The position numbers were made by a program, and so were the translations under genes. Below, in pieces: positions 1 to 9,388 of a stretch of 64,000 bases of DNA. This DNA comes from Paraburkholderia sp. (GTDB taxonomy: Bacteria > Pseudomonadota > Gammaproteobacteria > Burkholderiales > Burkholderiaceae), in NCBI RefSeq assembly GCF_004298475.1, contig NZ_SCRP01000010.1:186001-250000 (forward strand). The letters run 5' to 3'. Below the pieces are notes generated by a model. The model was not told the DNA's origin. It ran no database searches and saw only the letters and a program-made list of their open reading frames with translations. Numbering within the stretch: position 1 is the stretch's first letter; every line of letters begins with the position of its first letter.

Positions 1-440
1 TCGACGACGAGTTCATGATCGGAGCGCTGCGGCAGCCCCGAGACCGTGACCGAGCCGATCACGCCCGCGCCCGCGACGGCCAGCGGAAACGCGCCGCCAT
101 GAGGCGCGAAGTCGGCAACCGGCAAGCCGTGCTTCTCGGCGAGCGTCGTGCCGGCCTGCTGCATGCGCAGGCCGATCGCATACGAGCTATGACGGAAGTG
201 CTCGACGACACGCGACTTGCGACGCACCCAGTCGACGTTGTCGGGGGTCGTTCCATCGAGTGCGCTAAAAAAAAGCGGCTGACCGAACGTACGCACGTCG
301 ATGGCGACGGCGAGCGTTCGCGCAAGCGCGAGTTCGTGCAGATGCGAGCCGAGGGCCCACGCACGGCCTGTGTCGAAATGGGGGAAGACGAGCGCCTGTT
401 CCTGCGCGGCGATCGATTGCAGATCGTGAGCGATATCCAT
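1..440 (-). CDS. UPF0303 / HbpS-like heme-degrading-domain protein, 3' part outside window
   Basis: The open frame starts at an ATG (438-440), begins [19 protein letters not shown] and stays open to the window edge, so about 146 residues are visible and the C-terminus is missing. Segments such as VIDVRTFG-like [22 protein letters not shown] and the glycine-rich stretch near [24 protein letters not shown] followed by SDHELV match the UPF0303/DUF336 family (GlcG/HbpS fold) as I know it. The biochemical role of this branch is not settled; some relatives bind heme. No operon partner is visible: the next gene on the right is a tRNA on the other strand. Function remains open. Confidence 0.75.
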   Translation of the reverse strand, partial: MDIAHDLQSIAAQEQALVFPHFDTGRAWALGSHLHELALARTLAVAIDVRTFGQPLFFSALDGTTPDNVDWVRRKSRVVEHFRHSSYAIGLRMQQAGTTLAEKHGLPVADFAPHGGAFPLAVAGAGVIGSVTVSGLPQRSDHELVV

Positions 441-581
441 GGAGACGAACCGTAATGACGACGGCGCCGCAACGCCGCCCGGTGAACGTCGGCAGGTGCC
501 AACGGAATGAGTTCGTCATTCTAGCCTGGTGCGTGACGCAAGCTTCCTGCGGGCCGTTCGAAGGCCATTCGTTATTTGGTA

Positions 582-610
582 TTGCTATGTCGCGACGGTT
601 CGATTACAAT
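582..610 (+). promoter_or_regulatory. Promoter of initiator tRNA
   Basis: TTGCTA (582-587) and TACAAT (605-610) are separated by 17 bases and end 15 bases before the mature tRNA 5' end. This is a good sigma70-type promoter by sequence; no other gene uses this strand here. Confidence 0.6.
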
Positions 611-625
611 CTTTTCTTCGACGGA

Positions 626-702
<77 letters not shown>

Positions 703-708
703 AAAATC

Positions 709-749
709 AAAGGCTTACCACGCATACGCTGGTAGGCCTTTTTGTTTTT
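709..749 (+). terminator. Intrinsic terminator after tRNA-fMet
   Basis: A 12-bp stem (709-720 with 730-741, one G-T pair) closes a 9-base loop and runs into TTTTTGTTTTT. It starts 6 bases after the CCA end of the tRNA. Confidence 0.85.
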
Positions 750-919
750 CTGCGGGTTTTTCTGCGCCCAGGTTTTCTCTGCCTAACAATGTGTTGGAAT
801 GTGTTGGTGTGGTCGCCAGTTGCCCACTGCATAACCGCCGCATAACACCAGGACAGAAGCGGGACAGTAGCGGTCGCCAGCAAAGTAAATAAACTATCCG
901 TTTCCGTAAATGGCACGCA
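750..919. other. Intergenic stretch, start of AT-richer accessory patch
   Basis: No gene is seen. The imperfect repeat TGTGTTGGAATGTGTTGG (about 790-807) and the drop in GC relative to the left flank suggest an old insertion boundary next to the tRNA. I find no second copy of the tRNA 3' end that would prove integration. Confidence 0.35.
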
Positions 920-2119
920 TTAACTTGCCCGCCGAGCCACCCACGGTGCCATTAGAATAGCCAAGATTGCAATCCCCGTTGCAACATAGCCGATACTGCC
1001 CAGTCCCCACTCCTTGATCGCTAATCCACCGATAATTGCCCCCAGTCCAGTGCCGGCATTAGCCGCCGAAACATTTAAAGTCCCGGCTAAAGCCTTGGCG
1101 TGCGAAGCAGATTTCATTACTCGAACCTGGCATATCGGGAACAGTGCCGTATAGGCGACTCCCCAAATCGCTAGCGCGCCAATTAACAAATTCAAGGAAT
1201 TTGCTACCGGTACACTTATAGCCATACCAAAACCAAGTAGAGAAGTGAAGATCAGCGTGGCCCGCAATGGATTGCGATCCACCAGTCTCCCGCCCAACCA
1301 GTTACCCCATATGCCAACGGCACCAAACCCCATAAGCCACCAGCCGACGTGAGTTGAAGCCACTCCCGCTATGCGCTCCAATGTATCAGCCAAGTACGTG
1401 TAAGCCGTGAACATCGCTGTAAACACCACGACCGACATAATCACATTAGCTATGAAGTGAGTATTCGTCAGAATACGAGTCTGCTCCGCCAGGCGCAGCC
1501 GCTGCGGACGCGCCAGAGTCGGCATGAAAGCTACCATCAACAAGGCCATCAGCAACGATAATCCGGCTAGCCCCCAAAACGTACCACGCCAGCCGATGTA
1601 GTCAGCGGCCAAAGTCCCGATTGGGATACCAAATAGCAAGGCGGCAGAGATGCCAAGATATACCCGCGAGACTGCACGCCCCGCAAATTGCGACCCTGCA
1701 AGCTGTCCAGCTGTTTCACTGGCCACTCCCCAGAAAACCGGGAGTACCAGCCCCGGGATAAAACGTGCGACTGCCAGCACCCATATGTTTGGAGCTATAG
1801 CTGCCAGCGTGTTGGCTGCGGCGAAGATTAACAAAATAGCTACAAACAACCGTTTGCGTTCAACGTGCGATAGTAATGCCGTAAGCGCGGGCCCAAACAA
1901 CATGACGGTAAATGCAAACAGGGTGACCAGCTGGCCAGCGGCAGATATGGAAATATTCAAGTCACGAGCCAAACCCGGCAATATCCCGACAATCGAATAT
2001 TCCGTGGTAACAATAACGAAGGCAGCAACCGCCAATAGAAAAATCGAAAAGGCATTACTTCCATCTCGATTGAGCTCGGAAGCCGCATCCTCAGAAACAT
2101 CAACATATTCACTCGACAT
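920..2119 (-). CDS. MFS transporter (AraJ/sugar-efflux-like DHA1 family)
   Basis: About 399 residues with twelve hydrophobic segments, the usual length for a 12-TM drug/sugar exporter. The first helix has FVIVTTEYSIVGILPGLA, and the loop after helix 2 has the LSHVERKRLF motif-A region. The ATG at 2119 (MSSEYVDVSED) is preferred over an upstream in-frame codon because GAGG lies 8 bases before it. It follows a truncated fusion gene by about 50 bp in the same direction and lies opposite a LysR regulator, so it was probably the exporter of a small LysR-controlled catabolic or resistance operon. Base composition is clearly AT-richer than the backbone, consistent with transfer. The substrate cannot be read from sequence. 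Confidence 0.85.
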   Translation of the reverse strand: MSSEYVDVSEDAASELNRDGSNAFSIFLLAVAAFVIVTTEYSIVGILPGLARDLNISISAAGQLVTLFAFTVMLFGPALTALLSHVERKRLFVAILLIFAAANTLAAIAPNIWVLAVARFIPGLVLPVFWGVASETAGQLAGSQFAGRAVSRVYLGISAALLFGIPIGTLAADYIGWRGTFWGLAGLSLLMALLMVAFMPTLARPQRLRLAEQTRILTNTHFIANVIMSVVVFTAMFTAYTYLADTLERIAGVASTHVGWWLMGFGAVGIWGNWLGGRLVDRNPLRATLIFTSLLGFGMAISVPVANSLNLLIGALAIWGVAYTALFPICQVRVMKSASHAKALAGTLNVSAANAGTGLGAIIGGLAIKEWGLGSIGYVATGIAILAILMAPWVARRAS

Positions 2120-2168
2120 AATCAGCCTCAACCACAAAGGTGCACATGGTATTAATAATTTCAAAAAA

Positions 2169-2357
2169 TCAGAAACAGGCCTTCACCGCACCTCCGTCCA
2201 CTCTTATCGCAGCTCCAGTAATGGAAGATGCAAGTTCACTACAGACAAAAGCCACAGTATTTCCAATCTCATCGGGAACCGAATATGAACTTAGCAACGC
2301 CGCGGCCGATGCACCTGCCGGACCGCTACCTACTACGAGTACGTCTGTTTCGATCAT
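2169..2357 (-). pseudogene. Deletion fusion of a FAD monooxygenase N-terminus and an SDR C-terminus
   Basis: A 62-codon frame with a good start (AGAGGTGA before ATG 2357) encodes two unrelated parts. Residues 1-25 (MIETDVLVVGSGPAGASAAA) are the GxGxxG dinucleotide fold of a TfdB-type FAD-dependent hydroxylase. The rest (PDEIGNTVAFVCSE, then ITGAAIRVDGG) is the C-terminal end of a short-chain dehydrogenase. Neither half has a catalytic core. An in-frame deletion of the 3' part of a hydroxylase gene and most of an SDR gene explains this, with the joint near 2282. The product is almost certainly inactive, but the frame, ribosome site and promoter survive and may still carry translation toward the MFS gene. 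Confidence 0.75.
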
Positions 2358-2440
2358 GAAATCACCTCTCAGCATTTCCCATAGATACATCGGCATAGGC
2401 GATCATTTTATTTCGCAATTCTAATCAAATGAGGATATAA

Positions 2441-2479
2441 TTTCCCATATTGCTGGAATTTTCTTCCATAATTGTGGAA
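2441..2479. promoter_or_regulatory. LysR-type operator between divergent genes
   Basis: TTCCA-N6-TGGAA (2464-2479) is an inverted repeat just upstream of the regulator start, and a second, weaker TTCC...GGAA pair covers 2441-2457. Position and form suit binding by the adjacent LysR protein, controlling itself and the leftward genes. Confidence 0.5.
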
Positions 2480-2481
2480 TC

Positions 2482-3390
2482 ATGATCCCATCTGAGCGAC
2501 TCAAAGGTATAGAGGCTTTCGTTACTGCTGCCGAGGCAGGCAGTTTTACGTCTGCCGCCGAGCGGCTGAACTTGACCAACTCTGCTGTCGGAAAAAGTGT
2601 GGCTCGCTTGGAAGGGCGATTGGGAACCCGTCTTTTCAACAGAACGACAAGAAAGCTGTCATTAACCGACGCTGGCGAAGCCTTTTATGAAACATGCGTG
2701 AGAGTCCTGGGGGAACTTCAGGATGCGGAAGCAATGTTGGCCGCTCAAAAGAAAGAGCCAATTGGGCGTGTAAGGGTCGATGTTCCTGTTTCCTTCGGAC
2801 GTCGGATCGCATTGCCGTCACTCCTCGATTTTTTTGAGCGACATCCAAATCTTCGCCTTCACGTTTCGTTTTCTGACAGATTTATTGATTTAGCTGACGA
2901 AGGTGTAGATCTTGCAATTCGCATTGGGGGGAATAACGGGCAACATCCATCGCTTGGTCAGCGCCACCTGGGTCGTGAGAGGTTGATATTCTGCGCATCG
3001 CCAGAATATTTACACCGGAATGGAGTTCCAGAGTCAGTAAATGACTTGTTTAAACATCGTCATCTTGTTTACAAGAAACAGAATGGCAGCATCAGCCCCT
3101 GGCTTTTCCCCCGCAATTTCGATGAAATAAATCGCCGCTCATTAGGTGGAGAAATGATAATTGGGCATGGCGAAGCGTTAGTAGCAGCGGCTTTGGGGGG
3201 ATACGGAATTGCACAATTGGCAACATGGCTTATTGAGAGTGATTTAAAAAACAATAATCTGGTTGAAGTTTTACCGGATCTTTCCACCGACGGATTGGAG
3301 CTAAACATAATATGGCCAAAACGTCATAAATTACCCCTTAAGATTGATGCGCTTATAACGTTCCTGACACCATCCTTGAGAATAAGATAA
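2482..3390 (+). CDS. LysR-family transcriptional regulator
   Basis: 302 residues. The N-terminal winged helix-turn-helix is at about residues 5-65 (EAGSFTSAAERLNLTNSAVG, then RLEGRLGTRLFNRTTR), and the substrate-binding domain covers about 90-295 in the CrgA/PP2551-like style (VRVDVPVSFGRRIALP, DLAIRIGG). It is divergent from the fused relic and MFS exporter and should regulate them in response to an aromatic or small organic ligand. The gene is AT-rich like its neighbours, which marks the whole 0.9-3.4 kb block as foreign. The ATG at 2482 is close to the palindrome, suggesting autorepression. Confidence 0.9.
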   Translation: MIPSERLKGIEAFVTAAEAGSFTSAAERLNLTNSAVGKSVARLEGRLGTRLFNRTTRKLSLTDAGEAFYETCVRVLGELQDAEAMLAAQKKEPIGRVRVDVPVSFGRRIALPSLLDFFERHPNLRLHVSFSDRFIDLADEGVDLAIRIGGNNGQHPSLGQRHLGRERLIFCASPEYLHRNGVPESVNDLFKHRHLVYKKQNGSISPWLFPRNFDEINRRSLGGEMIIGHGEALVAAALGGYGIAQLATWLIESDLKNNNLVEVLPDLSTDGLELNIIWPKRHKLPLKIDALITFLTPSLRIR

Positions 3391-3492
3391 TAGGGCTGGC
3401 GTACGTCGAGAAAGTTTCCGCCCGTGCAGCCGCCCGCCCGGCTGCGAGCGTCGCGGTGATACACTCGCATCACCCTTCCCCCTATCGTGCCC

Positions 3493-4038
3493 ATGAAATT
3501 CTGCTCGACTTGCGGTCAGGCGGTCAGCCTGCTCGTACCGCCCGGCGACAATCGCGAACGCTTCGTCTGTTCGGCTTGCGGCACCGTGCACTACCAGAAT
3601 CCGCGCAATGTGGTCGGCACCATTCCCATGTGGGAAAACAAGGTGCTGCTGTGCCGCCGCGCGATCGAGCCGCGCTACGGCTACTGGACGCTGCCTGCGG
3701 GTTTCATGGAGATGGGCGAGACAACCTCCGAAGCCGCAGCGCGCGAGACGCTCGAAGAAGCCGGCGCGCACGTCGAGATACAGAATCTCTTTTCGCTGCT
3801 GAACGTGCCGCACGTGCATCAGGTGCATCTTTTCTATCTCGCGCGTCTGCTCGACACCGATATCGCCGCGGGCGACGAGAGCCTCGAAGTGCGGTTCTTC
3901 GAAGAGCACGAAATTCCGTGGGACGATCTCGCGTTCCCGACAGTCGTGCAGACGCTGCGTTTCTTCTTCACCGATCGCGAGTCCGGCAGTTACGGCCTGC
4001 ATACCGGCGATGTGCTGCGCGCCATGCGCGACGACTGA
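3493..4038 (+). CDS. Nudix hydrolase with N-terminal zinc ribbon
   Basis: 181 residues from the ATG at 3493; an in-frame GTG two codons earlier is less likely. Two CxxC knuckles (C4/C7 and C26/C29) form a zinc ribbon like that of NudC-type enzymes. The Nudix box follows at about 75-97: G-FMEMGE-T with RETLEEAG, containing the REx2EE metal ligands. Such proteins cleave nucleoside diphosphates linked to another group (NADH, ADP-ribose or similar). The substrate is not predictable. The stop is 15 bp before aat, so the two may be cotranscribed. Confidence 0.88.
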   Translation: MKFCSTCGQAVSLLVPPGDNRERFVCSACGTVHYQNPRNVVGTIPMWENKVLLCRRAIEPRYGYWTLPAGFMEMGETTSEAAARETLEEAGAHVEIQNLFSLLNVPHVHQVHLFYLARLLDTDIAAGDESLEVRFFEEHEIPWDDLAFPTVVQTLRFFFTDRESGSYGLHTGDVLRAMRDD

Positions 4039-4053
4039 TCCCCCTCACCGCCG

Positions 4054-4806
4054 ATGGTTCCCTGGCTCGGGCCCGAAGACCCGTTTCCCAACGTCGAGCG
4101 CGCCCTCGGTGCAGACAGCGGCGCACCCGGCCTGCTCGCAGCGAGCGCCGACCTGCTGCCCTCGCGCCTCGTCGACGCCTATCGTCACGGCATCTTCCCC
4201 TGGTACTCCGACGGCCAGCCCGTGCTCTGGTGGAGTCCCGATCCGCGCATGATCCTGCGCCCCGACGAGTTCAAGGTGTCGCCGTCGTTGAAGAAGACGC
4301 TCAAACGCGTGCTGCGCGATAGTGCGTGGGAGATCCGCGTCGACGCCAATTTCGCCGCCGTGATGCGCGCCTGCGCGAACGCACCGCGCCGCGGCCAGCG
4401 CGGCACCTGGATCACCACGGAAGTGATCGACGCCTATTCGACCCTGCACCGCATCGGCGACGCGCACAGCGTCGAAGCCTGGTGCGACGGCGAGTGCGTC
4501 GGCGGGCTCTATGGCGTGTCGCTCGGCACGATGTTTTTCGGCGAGTCGATGTTCGCGGCCGTCACCGATGCCTCCAAGATCGCGCTCGCAGCACTCGTCG
4601 CGCATCTGCGCCGGCACGGCGTCGCGCTGATCGATTGTCAGCAGAACACCGCGCATCTCGCCTCGCTCGGCGGTCATGAAATCGCGCGCAAAGCGTTCGT
4701 CGCGCATGTGCGGGCGACGGTCGACGCGCCTCGCATTCCGTGGCGTTTCGACAAGCACGTCCTCGCCGATCTGGTGACGGGAGGCGGCGCACCGCCGGTT
4801 GTCTGA
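4054..4806 (+). CDS. aat: Leucyl/phenylalanyl-tRNA--protein transferase
   Basis: 250 residues, normal length. Motifs typical of Aat are visible: [43 protein letters not shown] and [16 protein letters not shown]. The enzyme transfers Leu or Phe from tRNA to proteins with N-terminal Arg or Lys, feeding them to ClpS/ClpAP in the cytoplasm. It sits just upstream of bpt, the other N-end-rule transferase, an arrangement common in proteobacteria; 178 bp separate them. Confidence 0.97.
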   Translation: MVPWLGPEDPFPNVERALGADSGAPGLLAASADLLPSRLVDAYRHGIFPWYSDGQPVLWWSPDPRMILRPDEFKVSPSLKKTLKRVLRDSAWEIRVDANFAAVMRACANAPRRGQRGTWITTEVIDAYSTLHRIGDAHSVEAWCDGECVGGLYGVSLGTMFFGESMFAAVTDASKIALAALVAHLRRHGVALIDCQQNTAHLASLGGHEIARKAFVAHVRATVDAPRIPWRFDKHVLADLVTGGGAPPVV

Positions 4807-4984
4807 ACGCCGCGCCACGCGCGGCATGAAACGCATTTCACGCGTTACACGCGTGAGACAGTACGGCGCAAATCGTCGGATGCCGGTTCGGAGTCGATGC
4901 TAGACTGCAACCAGAACGCGTCGCCCGCACACGCCATCCGCATGCGGTTTCGCGACGATCCGACCTGCCACGAGAGCTGCCAAC

Positions 4985-5764
4985 GTGACGCATCCCAACG
5001 AGCTGCCGCTTTCACCGCTTTCCGCGCTGCAATTCTATGCAACGGCGCCCTATCCCTGCAGTTATCTGGAGGGGCGCATCGCGCGCTCGCAGGTGGCGAC
5101 GCCAAGTCATCTGATCAACTCCGACGTCTACACCGAACTCGTGAAGGCCGGCTTCCGGCGCTCGGGCGTTTTCACCTACCGGCCCTACTGCGACGGCTGC
5201 CGCGCCTGCGTGCCGGTACGCGTGCCGGTCGCGCAGTTCACGCCGAACCGTACACAGCGCCGCGTCTGGCGCCATCATGGCGGCCTCGTGGCGACCGTCG
5301 CGCCGCTTCACTACGACGAAGCGCATTACACGCTCTACATGCGCTACCAGTCGGCGCGCCACGCGGGCGGCGGCATGGACCGCGACAGCCGCGACCAGTA
5401 CGAGCAGTTCCTCCTGCAAAGCAGAATCAACTCGCGCCTCGTGGAATTCCGCGAGCCCAACGAAGCCGCCCCTGACGAGCCAGGCGAGCTGCGGATGGTG
5501 AGCATGATCGACATCCTCGGCGACGGGCTTTCGTCGGTCTACACGTTCTTCGAGCCCGACACGCCGCACGCGAGCTACGGCACCTACAACATCCTGTGGC
5601 AGATCGAACAGGCGCGCAGCCTGCAATTGCCCTACGTGTACCTCGGCTACTGGATCCGCGAGAGCCCGAAAATGGCCTACAAGTCGCGCTTCCGGCCCAT
5701 AGAAGGTCTGCTCGACGGCGCCTGGACCGCACTCGATCCCGATCTCGCGAACCAGGTGCGCTGA
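4985..5764 (+). CDS. bpt: Aspartate/glutamate leucyltransferase (Bpt/ATE-type)
   Basis: 259 residues from a GTG start ([17 protein letters not shown]). The N-terminal ATE domain shows [32 protein letters not shown] with the cysteine pair, and NRTQRR. The C-terminal GNAT-like half has [20 protein letters not shown] and [11 protein letters not shown]. Bpt attaches leucine to N-terminal Asp or Glu, creating ClpS substrates, and so complements Aat. No internal ATG makes a better start. Confidence 0.96.
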   Translation: MTHPNELPLSPLSALQFYATAPYPCSYLEGRIARSQVATPSHLINSDVYTELVKAGFRRSGVFTYRPYCDGCRACVPVRVPVAQFTPNRTQRRVWRHHGGLVATVAPLHYDEAHYTLYMRYQSARHAGGGMDRDSRDQYEQFLLQSRINSRLVEFREPNEAAPDEPGELRMVSMIDILGDGLSSVYTFFEPDTPHASYGTYNILWQIEQARSLQLPYVYLGYWIRESPKMAYKSRFRPIEGLLDGAWTALDPDLANQVR

Positions 5765-5855
5765 ATCACCCCCGCGCCTCGCGCGCACCGACGGCCGCGT
5801 GCAATGCCGCTAAAATAGCGGGTTCCCACTTTTTCAGCGCCCGCGCCCTCTTCTC

Positions 5856-6890
5856 GTGTTCAGCTCCCTCTATCCGTTTCTGCGCAGCCAGCTCTTTCGC
5901 ATGGACGCCGAAGACGCCCACCACCTGACGCTGCGCGCCATCGGCGCGGCCGGGCGCACCGGCATCGCCGGGCTCGTCGCACCGCACGTGCCCGCTGCGC
6001 CGCGCACCGTGATGGGTCTCACGTTCCGCAATCCGGTCGGCCTCGCGGCGGGGCTCGACAAGGAAGGCGCGGCGATCGACGGATTCGCCGCGCTCGGCTT
6101 CGGCTTCATCGAGGTGGGCACCGTGACGCCGCGGCCGCAGCCGGGCAATCCGCGCCCGCGCATTTTCCGGCTGCCGGAGGCGGGCGGGATCATCAACCGC
6201 ATGGGCTTCAACAATCACGGCGTCGAGCAGTTCGTGAAGAACGTGCAGGCCGCGCGCTATCGCGGCATCCTCGGCCTGAACATCGGCAAGAACGCCGATA
6301 CGCCGATCGAGCGCGCCGCCGACGACTATCTCTTCTGCCTCGAACGCGTCTATCCGTTCGCGAGTTACGTGACGATCAACATCTCGTCGCCGAACACGAA
6401 AAACCTGCGCCAGTTGCAGGGCGCGGGCGAACTCGACGCGCTGCTCGCCGCCCTCAAGGACAAGCAGCAACGGCTCGCCGACATTCACGGCAAGCTCGTG
6501 CCGCTCGCGCTGAAGATCGCGCCGGATCTCGACGACGAACAGATCAAGGAAATCGCCGATACGCTCTTGCGTCACAAGATCGAAGGCGTGATCGCAACCA
6601 ACACGACGCTTTCGCGCAGCGCCGTAGAAGGTCTGCCGCATGCGCAGGAAACAGGCGGTCTTTCGGGACGTCCGGTATTCGACGCGTCGAATGCGGTGAT
6701 CCGCAAGCTGCGTGCCGAACTCGGCGCCGAAGTACCCATCATCGGTGTGGGGGGCATCTTTTCGGGCGACGACGCGCGTGCGAAGATCGATGCGGGCGCA
6801 GCCCTCGTGCAGCTCTACACCGGCTTTATCTACCGCGGCCCCGCACTCGTTGGCGAATGCGTGCGCGCACTGGCTTCGGCGCGCGCCTGA
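5856..6890 (+). CDS. pyrD: Dihydroorotate dehydrogenase (quinone), class 2
   Basis: 344 residues from GTG 5856 ([20 protein letters not shown]). The N-terminal helices (1-45) that dock to the membrane and quinone pool identify class 2. The FMN barrel has [53 protein letters not shown] with the catalytic serine region, TNTTLSR and the phosphate site [13 protein letters not shown]. It performs the fourth step of pyrimidine synthesis. The next gene starts 153 bp later and is unrelated. Confidence 0.97.
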   Translation: MFSSLYPFLRSQLFRMDAEDAHHLTLRAIGAAGRTGIAGLVAPHVPAAPRTVMGLTFRNPVGLAAGLDKEGAAIDGFAALGFGFIEVGTVTPRPQPGNPRPRIFRLPEAGGIINRMGFNNHGVEQFVKNVQAARYRGILGLNIGKNADTPIERAADDYLFCLERVYPFASYVTINISSPNTKNLRQLQGAGELDALLAALKDKQQRLADIHGKLVPLALKIAPDLDDEQIKEIADTLLRHKIEGVIATNTTLSRSAVEGLPHAQETGGLSGRPVFDASNAVIRKLRAELGAEVPIIGVGGIFSGDDARAKIDAGAALVQLYTGFIYRGPALVGECVRALASARA

Positions 6891-7043
6891 CGATATAGTC
6901 TCAGGCTGGTTCCGTGCATTAGTGCATTACGCGGCGCGCGTACAGGTGTTGGCACCAGCGGCTGGCAACAACGGCTGCCCCGTCGGCCAGCTCCGTCGAT
7001 TGGCGCCAGCGTCGTAAAACCGCAGCAAAACAAGAGGACAACG

Positions 7044-7841
7044 ATGAAACTCGCTCTGCTGAAAAAAGTCTTTGCAGCCGCACTGATCGGCGCATCATTC
7101 GTTTCGGCCAGCGCCCACGCCGAAGACCTGCTCGACCAGGTGAAGGCGCGCGGCACGCTGCGCATCGGCCTCGAAGGCACCTTCCCGCCCTTCAACTCCA
7201 AGGCGCCGGACGGCCAGCTCGTCGGCTACGACGTGGACATCGCCAAGGCCGTCGCCGCGAAACTCGGCTTGAAGCCCGAGTTCATCACGACCGAATGGAG
7301 CGGCATCATCGCGGGTCTCCAGGCCGGCAAATTCGACGTCATCGTGAACCAGGTCGGCGTCACCGACCAGCGCAAGGCCGTGCTCGACTTCTCGCCCGCT
7401 TACACGTACTCGGCCGCGCAGCTCATCCAGCGCAAGGACGACACGCGCCAGTTCAAGTCGCTCGAAGACCTCAAGGGCAAGCGGCTCGGCGTCGGCCTCG
7501 GCACCAATTACATGGACATGGCGAAGTCCGTGCCGGGCATCAACGTGAAGACCTATCCGGGCGCCCCCGAATATCTGGCCGATCTCGCCGCGAACCGTCT
7601 CGACGCCGCGCTCAACGACCGTCTGATGCTCGCGTACCTGCTGAAGAACTCGCAATTGCCGCTGCGCACGGGTGCGATCGTCGGCAGCGGCAACCCGTCG
7701 GCGATTCCGTTCAGGAAGGGCAATCCGAAGTTCGCGAAGGCCATCGACGATGCGATGAATCAGCTCGAAGCCGACGGCACCTTCACGAAGATCTCGGACA
7801 AGTGGTTCGGCATCGACGTCAGCAAGCCGATCGCGCAATGA
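7044..7841 (+). CDS. Amino-acid ABC transporter, periplasmic binding protein (family 3)
   Basis: 265 residues with a signal peptide (MKLALLKKVFAAALIGASF to AHA, cleavage near residue 26). The mature part has the family-3 signature: RGTLRIGLEGTFPPFN, GYDVDIAKAVAAKLGL, FDVIVNQVGVTDQRK, and a C-terminal FTKISDKWFGIDVS. It captures a polar amino acid or cystine-like solute in the periplasm for the permease encoded next. The ribosome site is AGAGGA. Ligand identity is not determinable. Confidence 0.92.
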   Translation: MKLALLKKVFAAALIGASFVSASAHAEDLLDQVKARGTLRIGLEGTFPPFNSKAPDGQLVGYDVDIAKAVAAKLGLKPEFITTEWSGIIAGLQAGKFDVIVNQVGVTDQRKAVLDFSPAYTYSAAQLIQRKDDTRQFKSLEDLKGKRLGVGLGTNYMDMAKSVPGINVKTYPGAPEYLADLAANRLDAALNDRLMLAYLLKNSQLPLRTGAIVGSGNPSAIPFRKGNPKFAKAIDDAMNQLEADGTFTKISDKWFGIDVSKPIAQ

Positions 7842-7863
7842 ACCCCACCGTCGCGTAAGTCGC

Positions 7864-7889
7864 GGGGCGGCATCGCAGGATGCCGCCCC
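7864..7889 (+). terminator. Intercistronic hairpin between binding protein and permease
   Basis: A perfect 11-bp stem (7864-7874 with 7879-7889) around GCAG is followed by TTGCTTTT. It lies between two genes that must act together, so it is better read as a leaky terminator or 3' stabiliser giving excess binding protein over permease. Confidence 0.7.
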
Positions 7890-7940
7890 TTGCTTTTGGA
7901 CGTCCCGCGCGGCTTCCTTTAACCCTGACCCGTGTCGCCC

Positions 7941-8600
7941 ATGTCCATCACAACGCTCATCATCCAGTCACTGCCGGTGCTCGCACAGGGCGCAGTGCTG
8001 ACCGTCAAGTTCGCCGTGCTCTCGATGATCTTCGGCCTCGTCGGGGCCGTCGTGCTCGCGCTGATGGGCATCAGCACGCGCCGCGGGCTGCCGCGAATCG
8101 CACGGGTTTATGTGAGCATCATGCGCGGCACGCCGCTGCTCGTGCAGATTTTCGTCGTCTATTACGGATTACCGAGCATCGGCATCGCGCTCGACCCCAC
8201 GCCTGCCGGCGTGATCGCGCTGTCCGCGAACGTGGCGGCGTATCTGTCCGAGAGCATGCGCGGCGCGATTCTCGGCATTCATCGCGGGCAGTGGCTCGCC
8301 GCGTACAGCCTCGGTCTTTCGCGGCGCCAGACGCTGCGTTACGTGATCGCGCCGCAGGCCCTGCGCATTGCGGTGCCCAGTCTCTCGAACAGCCTCATCA
8401 GCCTGATCAAGGACACCTCGCTCGTCTCGGTGATCACCGTGACCGAGTTGCTGCGCAGCGCACAGGAAATCATCGCGTCGTCTTATCAGCCGCTGCCGCT
8501 CTACCTCGCTGCCGCAGCGATCTACTGGGTCTTGTGCCAGGTGCTCGAATGGCTGCAGCACTGGTTCGAGAAGCGCCTCGCCCTGCCTTCGCGGCACTGA
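7941..8600 (+). CDS. Amino-acid ABC transporter permease (HisM/ArtM family)
   Basis: About 219 residues from ATG 7941, preferred over the GTG three codons earlier. Several TM helices and the typical His/Glu/Gln-TRAP segment are visible: MRGTPLLVQIFVVYYGLP, and the EAA loop AAYSLGLSRRQTLRYVIAPQALR that contacts the ATPase, followed by NSLISLIKDTSLVSVIT. It follows the binding protein by about 100 bp. No ATP-binding subunit is encoded on either side; the next gene is a convergent GntR regulator. The ATPase must come from elsewhere or be shared. Confidence 0.92.
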   Translation: MSITTLIIQSLPVLAQGAVLTVKFAVLSMIFGLVGAVVLALMGISTRRGLPRIARVYVSIMRGTPLLVQIFVVYYGLPSIGIALDPTPAGVIALSANVAAYLSESMRGAILGIHRGQWLAAYSLGLSRRQTLRYVIAPQALRIAVPSLSNSLISLIKDTSLVSVITVTELLRSAQEIIASSYQPLPLYLAAAAIYWVLCQVLEWLQHWFEKRLALPSRH

Positions 8601-8668
8601 GCGTTCGCATCACAACGCGCTCGCATCGCACCGTGCGTGCGCGGCGCGCATGCCGCGCCACGGCAATC

Positions 8669-9388
8669 TCAGCGCTGCACGGCCGGTTCAGGTGATAGCG
8701 CGCGCAACAGTTCGTCGGCGGTGTATTCGATCATCGCCGATGCCGCCGCCTCCGCTTCCTTCGCCTCGCGCCGCTCGATCGCATCGACAATGCGCCCATG
8801 CGCTTGCACGATATTCGACCAGCCGTCCGAGCGCTCGTTGAGAATCGGATTCACGAGCGACAGCGCGCCGCGAATAATCGCCGCCATCTGCTGATAAAAC
8901 TGATTGCCGCTCGCCGCGAGAATGCGCGTGTGCAGCAGCGCGTCGGCAGCCTGGCGGCCCGAATCGCTGGCGCTCGTCTGGCTCAATGCCTCGAACGCGT
9001 CGCGAATGCCCGCGATCTCCGCGGCACTCGCGCGCGTCGCCGCAAGTCCGCATGCAGCCGGTTCGATCAGCGCGCGAAATTCGATCACGTCGCGTAAAAA
9101 CGTCTTGTCCGGCTTCGAGCGAAAACGCCAGCTCACGACGTCTTCGTCGATCATGCGCCAGTCGTGCATTGGCCGTATGCGCGTGCCGATCTTCGGCCGC
9201 ACGTCGAGCATGTGCCGCGCCAGCAGCATGGAAAGCGCCTCGCGCATCACCGTGCGGCTCACGTCGAATTCCTTGGACAGCACATCCTGCGGCGGCAGGA
9301 CGGCGCCATAGCGATCTTCGACAATGCCGGCAATCAGGCCGTCCATGACCTTGCTGACCAGCGAGCGTTCCTTGTTCCCCAGTTCCAT
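8669..9388 (-). CDS. FadR/GntR-family regulator with FCD domain
   Basis: 239 residues, ATG at 9388 with GGGGAG upstream. The winged helix is at about 25-75 (LPPQDVLSKEFDVSRTVMRE, then GTRIRP). The FCD ligand domain at about 95-225 has the acidic/histidine pattern of metal-dependent FadR subtypes (EFRALIEPAACGLAA, LLHTRILAASGNQFY, AHGRIVDAIERR). Such proteins sense sugar acids or carboxylates. Genes on both sides are unlikely targets by function, so its regulon is not evident here. Confidence 0.88.
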   Translation of the reverse strand: MELGNKERSLVSKVMDGLIAGIVEDRYGAVLPPQDVLSKEFDVSRTVMREALSMLLARHMLDVRPKIGTRIRPMHDWRMIDEDVVSWRFRSKPDKTFLRDVIEFRALIEPAACGLAATRASAAEIAGIRDAFEALSQTSASDSGRQAADALLHTRILAASGNQFYQQMAAIIRGALSLVNPILNERSDGWSNIVQAHGRIVDAIERREAKEAEAAASAMIEYTADELLRALSPEPAVQR

